64,000 nt of DNA. Origin: Anaeromyces robustus. Lineage: Eukaryota; Neocallimastigomycota; Neocallimastigomycetes; Neocallimastigales; Neocallimastigaceae. A program made the translations under genes and the position numbers. The notes beneath the pieces are model-generated. The model was given only the letters and a program-made list of their open reading frames with translations. It had not been told where the DNA came from and did no database searches. The stretch spans positions 1-64,000 of the forward strand of contig MCFG01000288.1 in assembly GCA_002104895.1 (NCBI GenBank), read 5' to 3'. Positions 33,295 to 44,923 of this stretch are shown in pieces (the stretch's first letter is position 1; the number at the start of each line of letters is the position of its first letter).

Positions 33295-34110
33295 ATTATA
33301 ATAAAGATATTGATGAATTAAAAAAGATTAATTAATAAAAAATGTTAAAAAAAAAAAAGCATTAAAACGACTTATAATTTACAATGTATGAAGTTAAAAA
33401 AAATATACATGATATCTAAATATATCATCATTGTTAATAAAAAGATTAATTAAAGATAATAATTAAAGATATCTATGTTGATTTATTAGATATTTTTTTT
33501 TTTTAATTTTAAAAAAATTTTTTTAAGCTTTTTAGATAATAAGTTCATTGAATATTTGCTTTTTTCATTATAATAATAATTAAAAAAAAATACCAATATC
33601 TCAATCTAATTTTGACCAACATTTCAAATAATAATACATTTATATTTGTCATCATTATTATTAGTATATAACAAATAAGAACAGTTCTATATATTAAATA
33701 AAGTATATAGTGGATCTTGGAGTAGGTATAAACAAGATAAATAAAGATGGTGAAACATTATTATTTAAAGCATATAAAATTATAGTAGAATTTTTTTTGA
33801 AAAAAAAAAAGGTGATATGAAAGAACTGAACATATTGGTTCATTATTAAGTATTTCCTGTAACAATGGAAATAAAACTGTAATATAATATTTAATGAAAT
33901 TAGGAGTAAAAAAAAAATCAATATAGTGAAACACCATTATTTAAAAAATATTTTAATTAAAATTAAAAAAAAAAAAAATTAGTAAGATATTTAGTGATAC
34001 AAGGATTCCAAGGATTAAAAAGTTTTTATAGATAATAATAGAAAGAGAACATTATTATTTAATGTATGTATAAATAGAAAGAAAAGAAAAAAAATAGTAA
34101 AAATATATAG
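33295..34110 (+). pseudogene. Ankyrin-repeat protein pseudogene
   Basis: The region is homologous to the start of the ankyrin gene at 48114-51958: 33300-33350 resembles the N-terminal helical part, and 33421-33640 matches 48361-48530 including AATACCAATATCTCAATC. At about 33708-33790 one ankyrin unit is readable (VDLGVGINKINKDGETLLFKAYK), and further broken units follow (YSETPLF at about 33922; ERTLLFNVCINRK at about 34045). Frames change repeatedly and stops are frequent, so no product is expected. Confidence 0.75.
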
Positions 34111-34192
34111 TTTAATGCATATTAAAAAAATACCTTTTTTTTTTTTGTGATATTTAATATTTAATAATTAAATAATATAAAGTATTTAATTA

Positions 34193-34735
34193 TATTTTTT
34201 AAAATTTTTTTTTTTTTTTTTTTTTTTGCTATGACCGGGGTATGCTTCTTTGACCTTCCCTAATGTGAAGCAGTAAGCCCACTCCCTAATAATTAGGTGG
34301 TAGTGTGTCCCTCATGGACTGCCATACTGAAAGTCAGCTTCGGCTTTCCCAATCATGTACAATAATTGCTGAATTTATATCCGCAAGCCACACATTCTCG
34401 GTGCCCGACAAACCTCAAACAAGGCTGATGAAAAGCCCAATTGTCACGTGATTCTAATTCACTTGGTTATTCTACGTTATTGATTGGTACAGGTTGGATT
34501 TTCTCAAAGAAACAATATTAAAGACTATAAGTGTCAGGCAGTACAATAAATTATTAAATTAAGAAGTTTGGTATAATTAAGGAAGGACAATACTTAACCT
34601 GGCGGTCGAACAAGTCCTGATGAAAAACCCACATAGAGGAAACATCAGACCCGCGGGGTCGAACCAGAGACCTTATGTATGCTAAGACAACGCCTTAACA
34701 ACCAGGATAAAAACTGGTTTGACTATTTTTTAAAA
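34193..34735 (-). mobile_element. tRNA-headed SINE with 12-bp target-site duplication
   Basis: A G/C-rich island in A/T-rich DNA. Read on the minus strand it starts at 34723. It carries a tRNA-like head with a D-arm-like GTTGTTAAGGCG and a perfect B box GGTTCGACCCC (about 34653-34663), then an unrelated body of about 420 bases, and ends in a poly(A) (T-run at 34205-34228 on the plus strand). The direct repeat TATTTTTTAAAA occurs at 34193-34204 next to the tail and at 34724-34735 next to the head: a 12-bp target-site duplication as made by LINE machinery. The anticodon arm is too degenerate to name the source tRNA. No protein is encoded. The body shows no similarity that I can see to the LINE copies here. 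Confidence 0.8.
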
Positions 34736-34830
34736 CAATTAATAAAATGAACATTCTCCATATTGAAAAATCTAAAATAAAAAAAAAAAGTATTTATTTA
34801 TTTATTTATTAAGTTTAATTTTATTTATAG

Positions 34831-34862
<32 letters not shown>

Positions 34863-34881
34863 TATTATTGGATTAATTAAA

Positions 34882-34914
<33 letters not shown>

Positions 34915-35076
34915 AGAATTATGATTCAAATCTGTAATTTCAAAAATTTTTATAAAATGGAGATTTTAAGGGATTCTAAATCTGTGCATTTTTTATAATT
35001 AAACCCTTAAATTTTTTTTATATATAAAAATAAATAATAAGGGATTTATTTATTTATTTTAATCATTTATTTATTT

Positions 35077-35140
<64 letters not shown>

Positions 35141-35180
35141 TTTGTTTGTTTGTTTGTTTATTTATTTATTTATTTGTTTA
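34736..35180. other. Homopolymers and (TTTA)n array
   Basis: Long T and A runs at 34829-34912, then a TTTA array with a short TTTG block at about 35041-35185. This array is the left flank of the Copia element, and the same kind of array is its right flank. Confidence 0.75.
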
Positions 35181-35185
35181 TTTAT

Positions 35186-35484
35186 TTTTAGAAGTAAAAA
35201 GTTTTATAATAATTTTTATAATAATTAAAGTTTATTTATTTAAGATTTAAATTTAATAGTATATATACAAATATGGTAATTACAAGGTTTTACAAATTTA
35301 AGAAAATACATTTGTATTTATACTAATCGTGGCTTGATAATAATATAAAGAAAAATTAAATACAACGAGTTCATAACGTATTTACATTAATTAAAATAAA
35401 CAACGAGATAAATTAAAATAACAAAGACATTTAATTTAAGTTTATTAAATATAATTTAAAAATTATTTTCTTTGTATTCTAACA
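35186..35484 (-). repeat. Copia 3' LTR, outer end truncated
   Basis: 299 bases identical to 40621-40919. It ends in CTAACA (TG on the minus strand) at 35484, next to the polypurine tract. The outer edge lacks the TGAGACTCTTAATC that completes the other LTR, and TTTATTTATT sequence replaces it. Confidence 0.88.
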
Positions 35485-35491
35485 TTCCCCC

Positions 35492-37675
35492 TCAGGCCAG
35501 AATTTTTTTTTTTTTTTTGTTAAAAATTTGGTCTGTAAATTTTGTCATTTTTGGTCCATTAATAATTTTTGTGAGTGGATCAGCAAGCATTTTTTCGGTG
35601 CTGATGTATTCTAAATTAATTTTGTTATTTTTAATATTATCCTTGTTAAAGTAAAATTTTATTTCAATATGTTTTAATTTATTGTTTAATTCTCCATTTT
35701 CTATTGTTATTTTACTTGCTAAATTATCTGTGTAAATTTTTATTGGTTTATTTATTTTAAATAATTCTTGTAATAAGTTTCGTAACCATAATACTTTCTT
35801 GGTACATTCGGCTGTTGCTATGTATTCGGCTTCTGCAGTAGAAGTAGCAACTACTGTTTGTTTTTTCGATTGCCAGCATATTGGATCATTGTTCATCAAG
35901 ATAATAAATCCAGAGGTAGATTTGCGGTCCTTTGGATCTCCAGCAAAGTCTGAATCGGTATAAGCAACTATTTCCCCCTTTCCTTTGTATGTAATTTTAT
36001 AATCTTTAGTATAGTTTAAATATTTCATTATTATCATTACCTTTTTCCAGTCTTCCATGGTTGGATTTTCAGAATGTCTATCAACCATTCCGACTGCGAA
36101 AGAAATATCAGGTCTTGTACATCTGGATAAATAAATCAAAGATCCTACAGCACTTTTATAGGTAGTTTTATCGAAAGGTGTGTTATCCTTTTTGTTTAAT
36201 TTGTTTTCTCCAGAACAAGGTGTTTTTGATTTTCTTATATTTGTAATATTGAATTTTTGTAAAATTTCATTAATTAATTGTGTTTGTGAAATTGAGTAAT
36301 TGAATTTTTGTTTTTCAATTTTTATTCCTAAAATATAATTTGCTTTCCCGCAATTTGAAATTCTAAAAGTTTTCTTGATCTTTTTAATTATATTGTGAAT
36401 GTGATAATCTTTTCCAGTAATTAAAAGATCATCAACATATACACCTATTATGCATACAACTTTCTTCCCCGCCATTTTCTTAAAAATACAAGGTTCAGAT
36501 AATAATTGAGTAAACTTGTTATTTTTGAGAAAATTAGTAAAGTGTATATTCCATTGACGGCCAGATTGTTTAAGGCCGTATAAGGCTTTATTAAGTAACC
36601 AATAGCCTTTACCAAAATTTTTATCTCCTGGAGGCACTGGGATATAAATTTTCTTGTCCAATGGTGCATTTAAATATGCAGCTTTAATATCTAACTGCAT
36701 AATGTTCCAATTGAATTTTGAAGCAATAGCTATAAGTAGTTTAAGGCTATCAATGCTTAAGGTAGGAGAGTATGTTAATTCATAATCAGTACCTTTTCTT
36801 TGTGTAAATCCTCTTGCAACTAAACGGGCTTTGAATTTTACAATATTACCATTACTGTCTTTCTTGATAGTGTAAACCCACTTTGTAGAAGTTGGTTTTA
36901 CACCTTTAGGTAAATGCTTAATAAAGGTCATGATCTCATTATCATAGAAATTTTGGATTTCATCTCTCATTGCTTTAATCCAGTATTTACTATATTTACA
37001 TGATATAGCTTGTTTGTATGAAAGAGGAATATCCATAATGATACTTTCATTTCCATTAGAAAAAGTACATGAACAGTTAACATAGTAGCGGTGATTAAGT
37101 TTTTCAATATTTTCAAGTATAAATTTTGGTCTCTTAGTAGTTTCATGTTCTAATGGACTACTAGGTCTTTTTACTTTTTCAATAGGAGAAGGCTTAAGTT
37201 TTTTATTTTCACCATTATCTAAATTTTCATTTCTTCTTTTTAATGGAATGTTGTTTGTAGGACAAGTATTAGTATTAATTCTCTTATGTTGAATAGTATT
37301 ATTTTCATTACCTAGGCTTGAATCAGATTCAACAAGAGAATGTTTTCTTTTAAGAGAAGTTTTGTAAGTTTTCTTATCTCTTCTGTTTAAAGAGGAATTA
37401 TTATTATTGTTTAATAATTCAGTATTAACCGGTTTATTAGTTTTAATATTTTGTTCATTTAATTTATTAGGTAAACTACTTTGATTTCCAATTGTAGTTT
37501 TATTTTCAGAAGATGAATTTTCTTCGTCATTATTATTTTGCTTAGTATTAATAACGTTTTCATTATTTTGAATAGTCTCTTTATATAATGAATTGTTATA
37601 AGTAAATCTAACAATATCAATTTTTTCAGTGTTTGTAGTAAAGTCATCAGTTATATAAGAACAGAAGTCCAACAA
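35492..37675 (-). CDS. Copia pol: RT and RNase H
   Basis: 727 codons open. An acidic/Asn-rich linker of about 215 residues leads to the Copia RT: WIKAMRDEIQ, KWVYTIKKD, KARLVARGFTQ, QLDIKAAYLNAPL, ALYGLKQSGRQW and the catalytic YVDDLLITG. RNase H follows (YTDSDFAGD, STSGFIILM, STAEAEYIA, YTDN) and the frame ends beside the polypurine tract. It is in the same reading frame as the INT-containing region upstream, but stops in the 435-base interruption separate them. The RT and RNase H motifs look intact. Confidence 0.92.
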   Translation of the reverse strand: MLDFCSYITDDFTTNTEKIDIVRFTYNNSLYKETIQNNENVINTKQNNNDEENSSSENKTTIGNQSSLPNKLNEQNIKTNKPVNTELLNNNNNSSLNRRDKKTYKTSLKRKHSLVESDSSLGNENNTIQHKRINTNTCPTNNIPLKRRNENLDNGENKKLKPSPIEKVKRPSSPLEHETTKRPKFILENIEKLNHRYYVNCSCTFSNGNESIIMDIPLSYKQAISCKYSKYWIKAMRDEIQNFYDNEIMTFIKHLPKGVKPTSTKWVYTIKKDSNGNIVKFKARLVARGFTQRKGTDYELTYSPTLSIDSLKLLIAIASKFNWNIMQLDIKAAYLNAPLDKKIYIPVPPGDKNFGKGYWLLNKALYGLKQSGRQWNIHFTNFLKNNKFTQLLSEPCIFKKMAGKKVVCIIGVYVDDLLITGKDYHIHNIIKKIKKTFRISNCGKANYILGIKIEKQKFNYSISQTQLINEILQKFNITNIRKSKTPCSGENKLNKKDNTPFDKTTYKSAVGSLIYLSRCTRPDISFAVGMVDRHSENPTMEDWKKVMIIMKYLNYTKDYKITYKGKGEIVAYTDSDFAGDPKDRKSTSGFIILMNNDPICWQSKKQTVVATSTAEAEYIATAECTKKVLWLRNLLQELFKINKPIKIYTDNLASKITIENGELNNKLKHIEIKFYFNKDNIKNNKINLEYISTEKMLADPLTKIINGPKMTKFTDQIFNKKKKKILA

Positions 37676-38110
37676 TAATAATTCTTAATAAACTTAAAAA
37701 CACCTCAATATTAGAAAATAAACAAGAATTATTGGACACAAACAAACAACAGGTTAGTATCAAATAATTTTATTTATTTTATTATTTCTTTGTTAATAAA
37801 AACTCGAATTTTCAAATGAGAAAATTCTTGAATATTTATAAACATTATTTCAAAATATTTTAATTACATTTTTCATGAGTTATTATATTCTAAATCTAAT
37901 TGGTCTATTAACCTTTTTATAATAAAATAATATTATCATTTAATACACTTTATAATATATTAATATATAATAAAATAATAATAAAAAAATAAAATAATAA
38001 AATAGTAAAAAATAAAAATATAAATTTTAACAAAAGGCATTCCTGTGTATTGAACCCAGGAATACTGAGCAGAGTTCTAGAGCTTAACGAGTAAGCCAAC
38101 TCTATAATTT
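37676..38110. other. 435-base interruption between Copia INT and RT
   Basis: A/T-rich and noncoding, with stops in the pol frame, unlike the coding sequence on either side. Its INT-side end holds the tRNA-like block at 38036-38106. At the RT side an inverted pair (GTCCAACAATAATAATTCTT near 37668 and AAGAATTATTGGAC near 37724) could form a hairpin. The length is a multiple of three. Either a later insertion (SINE-like) or part of a variant element; no target duplication was found. Confidence 0.6.
38036..38106 (-). other. tRNA-like block, degenerate
   Basis: On the minus strand it contains a D-arm-like hairpin GCTTA-CTCGT-TAAGC, a T-loop TTCAATA with an almost complete stem (CTGGG/CACAG) and a TTTT pol III terminator right after. 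Acceptor and anticodon stems do not pair, so it is not a functional tRNA gene. A SINE head or a tRNA pseudogene is more likely. Confidence 0.4.
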
Positions 38111-40598
38111 CTAGTATTCGTTACAGTTATTAAGGAGGTTATTATAATTCAATTTGTAATTTTCGTTTGCCTTTAAGGCGGAAGGAGTACTTTCATCAAA
38201 TTCAACTTCATTTACCAGATGGATACTGAAGTCTACAGGATTCATTATTATATAACAATGAGATTCATTGTTAATCCCGAGAAACACACCTTTGACACCT
38301 TTAGTGTCAACTTTAACTCTATTTTGGGAAAAATCCTTGTAGTATGCTGTACAGCCAAATACTTTTATATATTTAATATCAACCTTTTTGTTATAGAATA
38401 TTTCGTTAGGAATCTTATTTTTAATTCCTTTGTGAGGTGTGATATTATACAAGGAGTTAGCATATTTTATCGAGTAATCCCAAAATTCAAGACTCATTTG
38501 AGCCCATCTTAATAGAGTTCTTGCACAATTTATGATTGTGTAATTGAATCGTTCTGCTAAGCCGTTGTTTTGAGGGCTGTGAGGAGGGGAAAAAGTTTTA
38601 ACGATTCCGTGTTTCTTGCAATAATTGAGTATTTTATCATTTTTATATTCAGTTCCTTGGTCTGTATGGAAAGATTTAATATTGTACTTGAATTGTACTT
38701 GAAGATAAGTAAAGAAGTTAATAGTAATTCTAGTTACTTCTTTCTTGTTTTCTAATAAGAAAATCCAGCTTTTTCTACTATACTCATCTATAAATGTGAG
38801 TATATATCTCTTACCTGTGAAAGATTTAATGCTTATCGGACCCATCACATCGGAATGAATTGCTTCCAAGATTTCAGTTGCCTTTGGAGTTTCTCCTTTA
38901 TGGGATTTTCTATTCAATTTAGCAATCTTGCAGTCTAAGCACGTAGTTGGTTTAATGTTGTGTAATTTTAAATATTTATTTATATCGTCATGGTAAAAGT
39001 GTCCCAGTCTTCTATGCCAGAGTAATCTTGACTGGTCATCAATATCAATTATTTCTTCTTCTTCTATTATAGTGTTAATACTAGGATTTGATAACTTATC
39101 AATCATTTGAATTTTAACAATATTATTACTGTCGGCTTCAAATGTTCCCAATATAAAAGATTTCTTGTCAGCATTCCTCAATTTTAGTGTAAGGTATACT
39201 TTTTCATTTCTGGATTTCAAATTAGCTACCATACCATTTTTAGCTAATTTTATGCCACTCAATAAGTTTTTGTTGGCGTTTTTAGAATATAAGACATTAT
39301 CTAATTTGATAATCACTCCGTTTATTATTGCCGTGTAAGTACCCATTCCTTCAAATTCGCAAATAGAATTGTTGGCACATCTTAAGATTACATTGGTTTC
39401 CTGGTAATCTTCTAGAACATCTTTATTGTTTGTGATGTGTTCAGAGGCGCCCGTATCGAATATCCAAGTGGTTTGTCCCACTTGTTGATCTGGATGGGTA
39501 GATCCATTTGGTGTATTTTGAACATTATTTAATTTGTTATGTTGATCATGGCGTTCCCCTTTACATTCATTTTCTTTGACTAGTTCGATGATATCAATAT
39601 CCCCTTCATAATTGTTTTCTAAATTTTCTAATGAGATCTCATTTTCGGAGAATTCATCGTATTGAATGTTCGCCATAGACTTGTTTTTATTGAAATTCCT
39701 TCTGTTAGAATTTCTACCTTTTGGTCTTCTCCTTTTTCCGTTTGGCTTCTGTTTGTTTTTGCTATTGTCTTGATTTTTGTTATTATCTTTGTTTTTCTTT
39801 TTAAGATTATTATGAATACATTCATCAGTAGAGTGACCTGGGATTTTGCAGATAAAGCAGTATTTAGAGTTGGAGAAGTATGAAATGTCCTTTTCTACCG
39901 TGTCAATATTGTCGATGTCCATGTAATCTTCCTTATTTTTGGAAGATTCGTTTTTAATTCCGTTACCTGTATTAAAAGCGTAGATTTGGAAATTGATAAC
40001 GTATTGAGTTTTCTCAAGAAATTTTACAAGTGTGATTTCTTCTGTTGGACAGACTAAGTTTTGAATTGATTTAGGAAGAGCAACGTAAATAATTCTTATT
40101 CTTTCAATTTCATCCATGTTAAATTTCAGAGTTTCCAATTTTTCGAAGACTTCAAGAAGTTCAGCTATAACTTCTTTGCATTCGTAAAGATTTTTGGCGT
40201 GGATGGAATACATCTTTTTCAATAAGAATTGGACATCAGAAGATTTCTTTTTTCCATAAATGTTTTTAATCTTCTCCATAATAGCAAAAGCGGTTTTTAA
40301 GCCTTTAATCTTTTCGATGACTTCATAAGATACGTTTGTGCTAATAATTGTTTTAGCTTTAGCATCCTCATCCTTTGCTTTAGTGATTTCGGATTTTAGG
40401 TTTCCAACAGCACTGGAATCCTGGACCTCATTCGTTCTGAGATCTGTGAGTTTTTTTCTCAAGCTCGCCAATTACATCGGATTCTACGTATTTTGAGACT
40501 TTGTTAGATTGAAGGATATTTCCAATAACGAAATTCCATTCCTCAAAGTTCTTTTTGTTAAGACGGTCTTCCGGAAGTAAAGTAATGTTTTGGCTCAT
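38111..40598 (-). pseudogene. Copia gag-protease-integrase, frameshifted
   Basis: A Gag start (MSQNIT) lies at ATG 40598-40596, only 9 bases inside the 5' LTR end. Its frame runs to a 7-base A tract (40451-40457), where one base too many throws it into the next frame; a 786-codon frame continues from there to 38111. Domains in order: Gag, zinc knuckle YCFICKIPGHSTDEC, aspartic protease WIFDTGASEH, GAG-pre-integrase HHCC (HRRLGH, CLDCKIAK), integrase core D-D-E (HSDVMGP, HTDQGTEY, NGLAERFN). Apart from the A-tract indel, which could also be a sequencing error, the motifs are intact. Confidence 0.88.
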
Positions 40599-40606
40599 GT
40601 TGCAAT

Positions 40607-40919
40607 TGAGACTCTTAATCTTTTAGAAGTAAAAAGTTTTATAATAATTTTTATAATAATTAAAGTTTATTTATTTAAGATTTAAATTTAATAGTATATA
40701 TACAAATATGGTAATTACAAGGTTTTACAAATTTAAGAAAATACATTTGTATTTATACTAATCGTGGCTTGATAATAATATAAAGAAAAATTAAATACAA
40801 CGAGTTCATAACGTATTTACATTAATTAAAATAAACAACGAGATAAATTAAAATAACAAAGACATTTAATTTAAGTTTATTAAATATAATTTAAAAATTA
40901 TTTTCTTTGTATTCTAACA
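40607..40919 (-). repeat. Copia 5' LTR, complete (TG...CA)
   Basis: 313 bases on the plus strand from TGAGACTC to TTCTAACA, with canonical TG/CA ends. 40621-40919 are identical to the other LTR. Confidence 0.88.
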
Positions 40920-41098
<179 letters not shown>

Positions 41099-41395
41099 AT
41101 TTAATATTTTTTACAAAAAAAACTTTTTTTTATATTAATTCTATCATGATTTTATATTTATATTCATGTAAAAGATATTAATTACCGTTAATCGTTAAAT
41201 TGTGGTCAGTTAAAAAAAAAATTGTAATACTTAATGAAAAAAAAGGAAAAAAAGAAATAATAAAAAACTATTACATTATTACAAAATATTTTATATATTT
41301 TATATTGATAATGTATTGGTAATTTACTGATTATTTTATTACTATTGTAAATTATAATAGTAAATATTTCTAATTAAATTGAAACTGTAATATAA
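41099..41395. other. A/T-rich spacer
   Basis: No feature seen. Confidence 0.5.
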
Positions 41396-42090
41396 TATTT
41401 AATAAAGTATATAGTGGATCTTGGAGTAGGTATAAACAAGATAAATAAAGATGGTGAAACATTATTATTTAAAGCATATAAAATTATAGTAGAATTTTTT
41501 TTGAAAAAAAAAAAAGGTGATATGAAAGAACTGAACATATTGGTTCATTATTAAGTATTTCCTGTAACAATGGAAATAAAACTGTAATATAATATTTATT
41601 AATTAATTACTATTAATAATATTACATATTACACTACTATTATTTATTATTTATTATTATTTCTTAATTAATAATTATTTAATTGTTATTATTATTATTT
41701 AATATTCATAAATTATTCATATTATTCATATTATTAATATTCATTATATAATTATTTATATGTTGAAATACTTAATATTAAAAAAAATGTAAAAAAAATA
41801 AAAAAAAAATCTTAGTAAAACATGGAATGAAATATATATATAAATAAAGAAATTAAAATATACTATTAAATATATGAAAAATTGGAAATGAAATTGTAAT
41901 ATAATATTAAATAATTAATATTTTACTATAATACTATTTTTCATATACTTAATAGTAATGTATTAAATATTTAGTGGGGTCATAATAAATGACATAGATA
42001 TAGACATTAATAAAAATAATTAATATAGTGAAACACATTATTTGTAACATATAAAAACTATAAAAAAAATTGTAGTAAAATATATTGTAA
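41396..42090 (+). pseudogene. Ankyrin pseudogene fragment, partly a copy of 33690-33900
   Basis: 41400-41600 is almost identical to 33699-33895, including the readable ankyrin unit (VDLGVGINKINKDGETLLF) and the following TGATATGAAAGAACTGAACA. Further on, GTGGGGTCATAATAAATGAC and a DIDINKNN-like stretch at about 41998-42030 are decayed ankyrin units. Frames are broken throughout. Confidence 0.7.
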
Positions 42091-42104
42091 TTTTTTTTTT
42101 TAGA

Positions 42105-42377
42105 ACGGTATCAAATCCTTCCCTTTTAACAATTTCACCAACTGTTTAAACTCTCTTTTCAAAGTTCTCTTCATCGGTTACTTATTCGTTGTCAGTCTCT
42201 CACCAATATTTAGCTTTATTTATATGAAATTTACCACCCATTTTAGACTGTAGACTGTATTTAAAAACAAAACAAACCGATTTTTTGAAAGTGTATCACA
42301 TAGCTGGATTAGAATAACTATTTCCAAAAGTTTTATTATTAGATGCTAGTATTTGATTTACTGTCTTCTTGTGACCA

Positions 42378-42431
<54 letters not shown>

Positions 42432-43016
42432 GTATAGGTATTAGATAAAAGATTAGAAATATTATCATTTCTAGAATTTTCTTTTGTTGATCAGTTATAC
42501 CAATAATTAAGAATTCATGAGAAGGATTGAATACAGGGTGTCTACTAACTAATGGAATACATTGATTTTTTGATTTTTTACCATTTTTTAATTTTTCATA
42601 AATTCAATCAATATACGCTGTAGTTCGATTTTTATAATCTTCAATTGTATTGTCTCCTTTTGTAAATGGACTGTCTACCTTGGTTTCTTTTTTATCTCTA
42701 GCAATGATTTTATTATCACTATTAGATTTTGCATTATGTAATCTTTTTTTTTCTTAATTTGCTTTGAATGTTGAAAATATCATAATAAAATCCAATACTA
42801 TTTAGTACTATTATCCCATACCAAGTAGGTCCTAATACCTTTGCATATTCTTCAACTGTTTTAGCATAATTAATATTACTATTTTTGGTCAAAATATGCT
42901 GGGTTGTAAATTTTAGTTACACCTTTATAGTTATAACAACAAAAGATTCTGGATTCTTTTGCTAAAATATAATTAGCAAAAAAATATACAAAATATAAAA
43001 ATAAAAAAAATTTCAT
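42105..43016 (-). pseudogene. Decayed secreted or membrane protein gene, unrecognised family
   Basis: On the minus strand an ATG at 43016-43014 opens a clear signal peptide (MKFFLFLYFVYFFANYILA) followed by KESRIFCCYNYKG. After frame changes, protein-like stretches continue: TVEEYAKVLGPTWYGIIVLNS (possible TM), DSPFTKGDNTIEDYKNRTTAYID, CIPLVSRHPVFNPSHEF, DNISNLLSNTYTK, KKTVNQILASNNKTFGN, GGKFHINKAKYW, KREGFDTVL. At least three A-run frameshifts and five in-frame stops are present; three of the stops are TGA where Trp would fit. A T-run of about 50 bases (42381-42430) lies inside the gene, within a Lys codon run. The DNISNLLSNTYTK block is shared with the relic at 2141-2385. I cannot name the family. 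Confidence 0.65.
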
Positions 43017-43363
43017 AATATTATTTTATTATTATATTATTTTTATAAAAAATTTTTATAATAAATAAAAAATAAAGATAAAACCATTTCATAAATCATC
43101 ATTAAATTAAATATTTAAATAAAACTTATATACCATTAAAATAAAAAAAAATAATAAAGGTTAAACAATATTTCAATAATTATATCACTATTTAATGTTT
43201 TGTTTTAAAATATATATATATAAATAAAAATTATTTTAACTATAGATTATTTTTTTATCATAAAATTTTAGATTCTATTTTACTAAATATATATATATAT
43301 ATTCTAACAAAAATAATTTTATCTATTAATTTGAAAAAGTTTATTAAAATTATTATTTAATGT
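43017..43363. other. A/T-rich spacer
   Basis: Upstream of the decayed gene at 42105-43016; ATATAT runs only. Confidence 0.5.
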
Positions 43364-43865
<502 letters not shown>

Positions 43866-43868
<3 letters not shown>

Positions 43869-44467
43869 CTTAGTTATATTTCAAAAAACAACACGATTAT
43901 AAATAATAATCATAAAAAATTAAAAAAAAAAAAAAGTATAGAATTCATTAAATAATGATAGAAATGCAAATTATAAAAACATATTTGAAAAAAAAAAAAA
44001 AAAAAAAAAAAAATATCGATATGATTAAAATTTTACAATATATATCGTATATAATGAAATAGAATTATAATGTTAATTCTATTACACTATTTATATTACA
44101 CAATATGTTTTGTATATATTATTGATTTTTGGCAAAATTTTATTAATTTTTTCTATTTATATTATAATTATTTTTAAATATTTTGAATATTTTATATTTT
44201 GTTATTATTAAATTTAAATTTTTTATTAAGAATAACTTTTATAATTACTTTTACTTTTCAATAGTTTATATATATATATATATATTATTAATATTTTATA
44301 TATATATTTATATATTTACTTACTATTTTTGTTATATAACTTTATTTTAGTATAATCTAATTAATTATTTTTTATAATAATCTTATGTATTTTGTATTTA
44401 ATCTTATGTAATTATGTAATTATAAGTCTACTAAAGTTAAGTTGTATGTGGTTTATTTTTAACATAA
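43866..44467. other. A/T-rich spacer
   Basis: A-run of about 35 bases near 43988-44014 and ATAT runs. No gene seen. Confidence 0.55.
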
Positions 44468-44727
44468 ATTTTATTTTATTTTATTTTATTTTATTTTATT
44501 TTATTTTATTTTATTTTATTTTATTTTATTTTATTTTATTTTATTTTATTTTATTTTATTTTATTTTATTTTATTTTATTTTATTTTATTTTATTTTATT
44601 TTATTTTATTTTATTTTATTTTATTTTATTTTATTTTATTTTATTTTATTTTATTTTATTTTATTTTATTTTATTTTATTTTATTTTATTTTATTTTATT
44701 TCATTTTATTTTATTTTATTTTATTTT
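44468..44727. repeat. (TTTTA)n microsatellite
   Basis: About 51 pentamer units with one TTTCA change near 44700. Confidence 0.95.
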
Positions 44728-44833
44728 AAAATATATTCTTTTATTAATTTTTTTTGTTTGTTTTTTATGATAAACTTTATTATAATAAAAGTGTTATAAA
44801 TGGTTAGAAAATAGTTTTATTAGTTTGGCATTC

Positions 44834-44884
44834 ATTAATCATCTTATTTTATTTTTTTTTTTAAAATAAAATAAGATGATTAAT
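44834..44884. repeat. 22-bp perfect hairpin
   Basis: 44834-44855 and 44863-44884 are exact inverted copies (outer arm ATTAATCATCTTATTTT) with a 7-base loop. It sits 40 bases outside the left arm of the long inverted repeat. It could be a bidirectional terminator or a cruciform; function not shown. Confidence 0.75.
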
Positions 44885-44923
44885 ACTTTATTTTTCATCA
44901 TCATAAATTTTTGTGTAACATTT

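Larger units (their letters stand above)
35186..40919 (-). mobile_element. Ty1/Copia LTR retrotransposon, nearly complete
   Basis: Two LTRs identical over 299 bases flank gag-PR-INT and RT-RNase H coding regions in Copia order on the minus strand. A polypurine tract (GAGGGGGAA on the minus strand) abuts the 3' LTR. After the 5' LTR, ATTGCAACATGAGCC resembles the common Copia initiator-Met primer site (ATTGGTATCAGAGCC) imperfectly. Identical LTRs argue for a recent insertion. Two lesions are visible: a shifted A-run in gag, and a 435-base interruption with stops between INT and RT. The insertion site is a TTTA microsatellite, so a target duplication (TTTAT on both sides) cannot be trusted. Confidence 0.92.

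Noticed and set aside
34421-34665. CTGATGA and GAAAC sequences on the plus strand of the SINE, resembling a hammerhead ribozyme core.
   Set aside because: No helix II can form between CTGATGA and GAAAC, and helices I and III do not pair; the matches reflect a CTGATG/CATCAG hairpin instead.
38036-38106. A functional tRNA gene on the minus strand.
   Set aside because: D and T arms are suggestive, but the acceptor and anticodon stems do not pair.
42105-42985. TGA read as Trp (alternative genetic code or organellar DNA).
   Set aside because: TAA stops and frameshifts occur in the same gene, and intact neighbours use TGG for Trp.
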